Below, piece by piece: positions 60,521 to 64,000 of a stretch of DNA of 64,000 nucleotides. The position numbers were made by a program, and so were the translations under genes. The notes below the pieces were generated by a model. It saw only the letters and a program-made list of their open reading frames with translations, made no database searches and was not told the DNA's origin. Each line of letters starts with the position of its first letter. Position 1 is the stretch's first letter. Source of the DNA: Arenicellales bacterium (GTDB taxonomy: Bacteria; Pseudomonadota; Gammaproteobacteria; Arenicellales; JAHEKD01); assembly GCA_028284225.1 (NCBI GenBank), contig JANQSD010000022.1, positions 227,777 through 291,776 on the forward strand, written 5' to 3'.

Positions 60521-62236
60521 TCAAGCTGATTTTGCATCAACAGATTGAATAGCTGAGTTGGCGTTGATTGCATTGTTGATAGCGCGCAGTACGGCCGTCA
60601 TCGAAGCCGTCATAATATCGCTATCCAGGCCCACACCAAAATAATACTGATTTTCGACTTTGATCTGGATGTAGCAAGCGGCTTTAGCATCTGAGCCGGC
60701 GCCAATCGCATGTTCATGGTAGTCGATCAGGTTAAAGCTCAAGTCATAATGATTTTTTAATACGCTAACGAATGCTTCAATTGGACCGGAACCTGAACCG
60801 CTTAATGTTTGCTCGGTTCCATCTGCTTCTTGTAGGCGCACGCTAATGGTATCGGCCTGCTTTTGCACATCCTGACTGATCGTATAAGCAAGCAAAGAGA
60901 GTGGCTTATCGCAGTTGATGTAAGCATTCTGGAAACTTTCCCAAATAACATGATTGGGCACTTCCGTTTCTGTTTCTTCCGAATATTTTTGAATCACATG
61001 GCTAAAATCAATCTGTAGCGCTCGTGGCATTTTGAAGCCGAAATCCTGTTCCATGATATAAGCGACACCGCCTTTGCCGGATTGACTGTTAATGCGAATC
61101 ACGGCTTGGTAATCACGGTTTATATCTTTCGGATCAATCGGCAAATAAGCAATATCCCAGGGATCATCTGCTTGATACTCGTTCAGGCACTTTCGAATCG
61201 CGTCCTGATGAGAGCCACTGAATGCTGTAAAAACTAACTCACCGACATACGGATGACGCGGATTCGTATCGATTTGGGTGCAGTATTCAGCACAGCGGCG
61301 GATTTCGTCCATATTGGCGAAGTTCAAGCCCGAGTCGATACCTTGGCTGTACATATTCATGGCCATAGTAACAATATCCAGGTTGCCGGTACGTTCGCCA
61401 TTGCCGAACAAAGTGCCTTCGACACGATCAGCACCAGCCATCAAACCAAACTCAGAGGAAGCAATACCAGTGCCGCGATCATTATGGGTGTGCAGGCTGA
61501 CAATTAAATTTTCTCTGTTCTTTAAATGACGGCACATCCATTCAATTTGATCGGCATAAACATTAGGTGTGGTCATTTCTACCGTTGAAGGCAAGTTAAT
61601 GATTACCTTTTTATCTGCAGTCGGTTGCCAAACATCAATGACAGCATTGCAAACTTCGGCCGCATAATCCATTTCAGTGCCGGTAAAACTTTCCGGTGAA
61701 TACTGGAATGTCCAATCGGTACCGGTTTGTTTGTCGGCATATTCTTTTACCCATTGTGCACCTTGCACAGCTATGTTGGTAATGCCCGCACGGTCAAGCC
61801 CGAATACATGCTTGCGTTGCACTGTAGACGTTGAGTTATAGACGTGCACAATGGCCTGCTTGCAACCTTGCAGTGCTTCATAAGTACGCTCAATCAAGGG
61901 TTCACGAGCCTGCACCAACGCCTGAATAGTGACATCATCAGGAATGCGGTTTTCTTCAATGATCATGCGGGTGAAGTCGAAGTCAGGTTGAGAAGCTGCC
62001 GGAAATCCGATTTCGATTTCTTTAAAGCCGATTTCAATCAGCAAATCCCATAGCCGTGACTTTTGTTCCACATTCATGGGTTCAACCAATGCCTGGTTGC
62101 CGTCACGTAGATCAACACTGCACCAGATCGGTGCCTGCTCGATCATGTTATCCGGCCAGGTACGATCAGGCAGATTTAACGGCGGATAAGGCCGATATTT
62201 GCGATGGTCGAAATTCTGTTTTGTAGTTGCTGACAT
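60521..62236 (-). CDS. leuA: 2-isopropylmalate synthase
   Basis: A 571-residue LeuA of the longer type. It condenses 2-oxoisovalerate with acetyl-CoA, the first committed step of leucine synthesis. The catalytic TIM barrel shows WCSVDLRDGNQALVEPM, EIGFPAASQPDFDF and SLHTHNDRGTG (metal histidines). The C-terminal ~130 residues form the leucine-feedback (LeuA_dimer) domain. UUUUAGGA precedes the ATG and is complementary to an upstream leader hairpin loop. A leucine-rich leader peptide is encoded just upstream. No other leu gene lies in this window. Confidence 0.96.
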   Translation of the reverse strand: MSATTKQNFDHRKYRPYPPLNLPDRTWPDNMIEQAPIWCSVDLRDGNQALVEPMNVEQKSRLWDLLIEIGFKEIEIGFPAASQPDFDFTRMIIEENRIPDDVTIQALVQAREPLIERTYEALQGCKQAIVHVYNSTSTVQRKHVFGLDRAGITNIAVQGAQWVKEYADKQTGTDWTFQYSPESFTGTEMDYAAEVCNAVIDVWQPTADKKVIINLPSTVEMTTPNVYADQIEWMCRHLKNRENLIVSLHTHNDRGTGIASSEFGLMAGADRVEGTLFGNGERTGNLDIVTMAMNMYSQGIDSGLNFANMDEIRRCAEYCTQIDTNPRHPYVGELVFTAFSGSHQDAIRKCLNEYQADDPWDIAYLPIDPKDINRDYQAVIRINSQSGKGGVAYIMEQDFGFKMPRALQIDFSHVIQKYSEETETEVPNHVIWESFQNAYINCDKPLSLLAYTISQDVQKQADTISVRLQEADGTEQTLSGSGSGPIEAFVSVLKNHYDLSFNLIDYHEHAIGAGSDAKAACYIQIKVENQYYFGVGLDSDIMTASMTAVLRAINNAINANSAIQSVDAKSA

Positions 62237-62309
62237 GGTTCATTCCTAAAAGTCTGTAAGTTTGGTTTTTAACTGTGGCGGTTAGGAACTGGCCGCCGGG
62301 TACCACATT
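62237..62309 (-). promoter_or_regulatory. leuA leader hairpin with anti-Shine-Dalgarno loop
   Basis: On the leuA strand, GGCGG (62297-62293) and CCGCC (62281-62277) form a stem whose loop carries UUCCUAA (62288-62282). That loop is perfectly complementary to UUAGGAA (62249-62243) covering the leuA ribosome-binding site. No U-run follows the stem, so control is more likely translational than by termination. Confidence 0.6.
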
Positions 62310-62393
62310 CTAGACCCGAAGACCGATGACTAGGCCTAGGCTCAGCAGTAGTAAGAGGCTGGTAGTGTTAGTGTGTGTGTTGAAAATATTCAT
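62310..62393 (-). CDS. leuL: Leucine-rich leader peptide of leuA
   Basis: A 27-residue peptide, MNIFNTHTNTTSLLLLLSLG followed by LVIGLRV. It has eight leucine codons, five in a row (CTC, TTA, CTA, CTG, CTG), including rare ones, plus valine and isoleucine. It ends 73 bp before leuA. This is the expected form of a branched-chain amino-acid attenuator: ribosome stalling on leucine codons would change downstream RNA folding. A weak AGG lies 10-12 nt before its ATG. Confidence 0.85.
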   Translation of the reverse strand: MNIFNTHTNTTSLLLLLSLGLVIGLRV

Positions 62394-62487
62394 GTTACTT
62401 GACCTGTTGGTGTGTAAGTGCCCTTGAACTGCTTAGAGCAGGCCAAGTAGTAGAGTGTTGTTTAAGGACACTATATTCATAGTTGTA

Positions 62488-62517
62488 ATGCTAGTCTGTA
62501 TCCGCTTTTGTTGTCAA
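62488..62517 (-). promoter_or_regulatory. Probable leuA leader promoter
   Basis: On the minus strand, TTGACA (62517-62512), an 18 bp spacer and TAGCAT (62493-62488) form a plausible sigma-70 promoter. It lies about 95 bp upstream of the leader-peptide start. Confidence 0.5.
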
Positions 62518-62535
62518 GCATCAAATAAACGAATC

Positions 62536-62815
62536 GTCATTCCGAGCGAGCGACAAGCGAACCGAGAAACCTGTATGGTTTAGCTTCTGATCGGATTAAT
62601 GTAGCTGACGCTTAATACCCGAACAGTCTTATGGAGATCCTCACGCCACTTTGTGGCTCAGGATGACACAGTATTGTCGTTCCGAGCGAGCGACAAGCGA
62701 ACCGAGGAATCTGTATGGTTTAGCTTCTGATCGGATTAATGTAACCGACGCTTAATGCCCGAACAGTCTTATGGAGATCCTCACGCCACTTTGTGGTTCA
62801 GGATGACACAGTATT
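62536..62815 (+). repeat. Two tandem 140 bp repeats (62536-62675 and 62676-62815)
   Basis: Two nearly identical 140 bp units each start GTCATTCCGAG or GTCGTTCCGAG and end at CACAGTATT. Each contains the CTGATCGGATTAATGTA core and a GCCAC-TTT-GTGGC hairpin flanked by ATCCT/AGGAT. A third copy in the same orientation lies at 63246, beyond the GIY-YIG gene, and an inverted one at 2298. Confidence 0.95.
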
Positions 62816-62894
62816 GTCGCTCTCTCGGGATGACACTAGCTTAAGAATCTTGATGATAAGATATGTATTCGATTAAAAACGGAATCTGAGTATC

Positions 62895-63197
62895 ATGGAT
62901 GATAAATCGTTCTATATCTATATCCTGACTAATTGTAATAACACGGTTCTTTATACAGGTGTTACGAATGATTTGATGCGAAGAGTTTTCGAGCATAAAA
63001 ATCACGTCATTAAAGGCTTTACAGACAAATATAATTGTACAAAGTTGGTTTATTTTGAATCGACATCATGCATCAACTCGGCGATTACTAGAGAGAAACA
63101 ACTCAAGGGTTGGCGTAGAGCGAAGAAAGAATCTCTGATTAGTTTTAAAAAACCCGAAGTGGATCGATTTATCAGAGAACTGGTATTGAAAGGGTAG
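62895..63197 (+). CDS. Small GIY-YIG nuclease-domain protein (paralogue of 12550-12840)
   Basis: A 100-residue single-domain GIY-YIG protein. YIYILTNCNNTVLYTGVTN is the GIY-YIG motif, LMRRVFEHKNHVIKGFTDKY and the Glu in SAITREKQLKGWRRAKK complete the catalytic-type set. It differs clearly from the copy at 12550 but shares the layout. It is flanked by 140 bp dispersed repeats, tandem upstream and single downstream, all in the same orientation. The role is unknown; the context suggests a link to repeat spread or maintenance. Confidence 0.9.
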   Translation: MDDKSFYIYILTNCNNTVLYTGVTNDLMRRVFEHKNHVIKGFTDKYNCTKLVYFESTSCINSAITREKQLKGWRRAKKESLISFKKPEVDRFIRELVLKG

Positions 63198-63404
63198 AAG
63201 GCTTTATAAACAGATCCTTCGCGTTGCTCAGGATGACACAGAATTGTCATTCCGAGTGAGCGATACGCGAGCCGAGGAATCTGTATGGTCTAGCTTCTGA
63301 TCGGATTAATGTAACCGACGCTTAATGCCCGAGCAGTGTTATGGAGATCCTCACGGTGCTAAAGCCTGTCCCTGCGAAGGCTGGGACACCTCAGGATGAT
63401 ACTT
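63194..63404 (+). repeat. Third repeat copy with nested palindrome
   Basis: A short arm (AGATCCTTCGCGTTGCTCAG, 63211-63230) is followed by a 140 bp-type unit from 63246. At about 63355-63390 the GCCAC/GTGGC hairpin is replaced by another palindrome, GTCCC-t-GC-GAAG-GC-t-GGGAC, sharing the GCGAAGGC core of the 12513 repeats. The end supplies the last codons and stop of benE. Confidence 0.85.
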
Positions 63405-64000
63405 GTGTGTCACTCTTGAGGCGATGTAATCCTAGAATGATTACACCGGCAATCAAGCCCCATAATGCTGAGCCAATTCCAAACAGGGTCAAGCCGGAGA
63501 TGGTGACGACAAAAGTGACTACAGCAGCCTCTGTTTCCTTGTTGTCGCCGCTTAGTGCTGACTTGAGTGAACCTTTTAATGGTCCGAATAATGCCAAGCC
63601 TGCGAAAGTAGTAATCAGTACGGCAGGTAACGCTAATAGAAACTCGACAAAAGCCTGAGCGAATAGCGCAAACAAAACATACATTAAGGCGTAAACCGGG
63701 CCTACTTTCCAACGCTGATCGCGATCAGGATGACAAGAGACTCCCGAACAAATGGATGCGGTAATTGCTGCTAAGCAAACACCGTGTGCTGCAAATGGAG
63801 CAAGCAACAATGAAACGACACCGGTTGGGATGATTGAACCTGCCGGTGAGAAGGTAAAGTTATCGGCCTTGAGCACGGCCAGGCCGGTTAAGTTCTGTGA
63901 TGCCATGGTGATGAAGTAAAGTGGTACACCCAGGCCAATTAAAACCGGCACCTCAAAAACAGGTTGTACCAGCGACAGCGTTGATAACTGAACATTACAG
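63391..64000 (-). CDS. benE: BenE-family benzoate/aromatic transporter, C-terminal part (5' end outside window)
   Basis: The visible ~202 residues are the C-terminal half of a BenE-type membrane transporter; the frame is open to base 64000. TMASQNLTGLAVLKAD and the SICSGVSCHPDRDQRWKVGP segment are family hallmarks, with five to six membrane helices here. It is presumed to import benzoate or a related aromatic acid, but no catabolic genes are visible. The last residues (SDTQVSS) and the stop codon are encoded by a dispersed repeat, so the original C terminus may have been replaced. Confidence 0.85.
   Translation of the reverse strand, partial: CNVQLSTLSLVQPVFEVPVLIGLGVPLYFITMASQNLTGLAVLKADNFTFSPAGSIIPTGVVSLLLAPFAAHGVCLAAITASICSGVSCHPDRDQRWKVGPVYALMYVLFALFAQAFVEFLLALPAVLITTFAGLALFGPLKGSLKSALSGDNKETEAAVVTFVVTISGLTLFGIGSALWGLIAGVIILGLHRLKSDTQVSS

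Noticed and set aside
62536-62815. Tandem units as a CRISPR array
   Set aside because: Two 140 bp units are contiguous with no spacers, and no cas genes are present.

Overview
The window reads as an ordinary stretch of chromosome from a moderately AT-rich gammaproteobacterium. The evidence is a cutA-dsbD-tlpA run, thyA/folA, djlA, a YheS-type ABC-F protein, a CRP-like regulator, and leuA behind a leucine-rich leader peptide. I cannot name the genus. I see no rRNA, tRNA, CRISPR array, insertion sequence or phage gene. Coding density is high, and the gaps between genes are rich in short palindromic repeats.

Layout. 1-2230: the end of a photolyase gene, a VWA protein, a membrane-anchored J-domain protein and a strong terminator. 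2561-7453: a CRP/FNR regulator divergent from a very large class III nucleotide cyclase (zinc ribbons, cyclase, AAA ATPase, TPR-like tail) that probably starts at CTG, then an unknown protein with a six-residue repeat tail. 7873-14188: an amidohydrolase, then a YcaO/TfuA peptide-modification locus with a metallopeptidase and a GIY-YIG nuclease gene wedged between tfuA and ycaO. 14318-17933: a PBP-like transpeptidase, thyA, folA and a Sel1 lipoprotein. 18090-24085: a minus-strand run cutA, dsbD, tlpA, [2Fe-2S]-cyclase, hydrolase, gloA. 24130-30453: an XRE regulator, a Tat-exported solute-binding protein, an M81 peptidase and a CocE/S15-type hydrolase. 30587-43002: mostly single metabolic, transport and housekeeping genes. 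43003-58974: several regulator/exporter pairs (MocR with LysE, AraC with MFS), a MocR-GST-PhzF operon, a YheS ABC-F protein, a CxxCH protein and a GH25 lysozyme, ending with a DMT exporter divergent from the LysR gene at 59054. 60057-64000: a GFA-family protein, leuA with its leader, repeats around a second GIY-YIG gene, and the 3' part of benE.

The most unusual signal is the repeat system. Many intergenic elements share one layout: GTCAT, a stem, often a GCGAAG-like loop, the returning stem, then ATC. Both GIY-YIG genes are bracketed by direct copies of such elements. One of these cassettes, 408 bp from repeat to repeat, separates tfuA from ycaO. Without it the two genes would be 69 bp apart. 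About 155 bp next to the other GIY-YIG gene recurs, inverted and without the gene, some 60 kb away at 2298-2450. I infer a non-autonomous palindromic element associated with a small GIY-YIG nuclease, by analogy with REP/RAYT systems.

Other points to follow: the YcaO/TfuA locus has no obvious precursor peptide. The leuA leader may hide the leuA ribosome-binding site. Two elaborate nucleotide cyclases are present, one beside a CRP-like regulator and one inside a thiol-redox operon.
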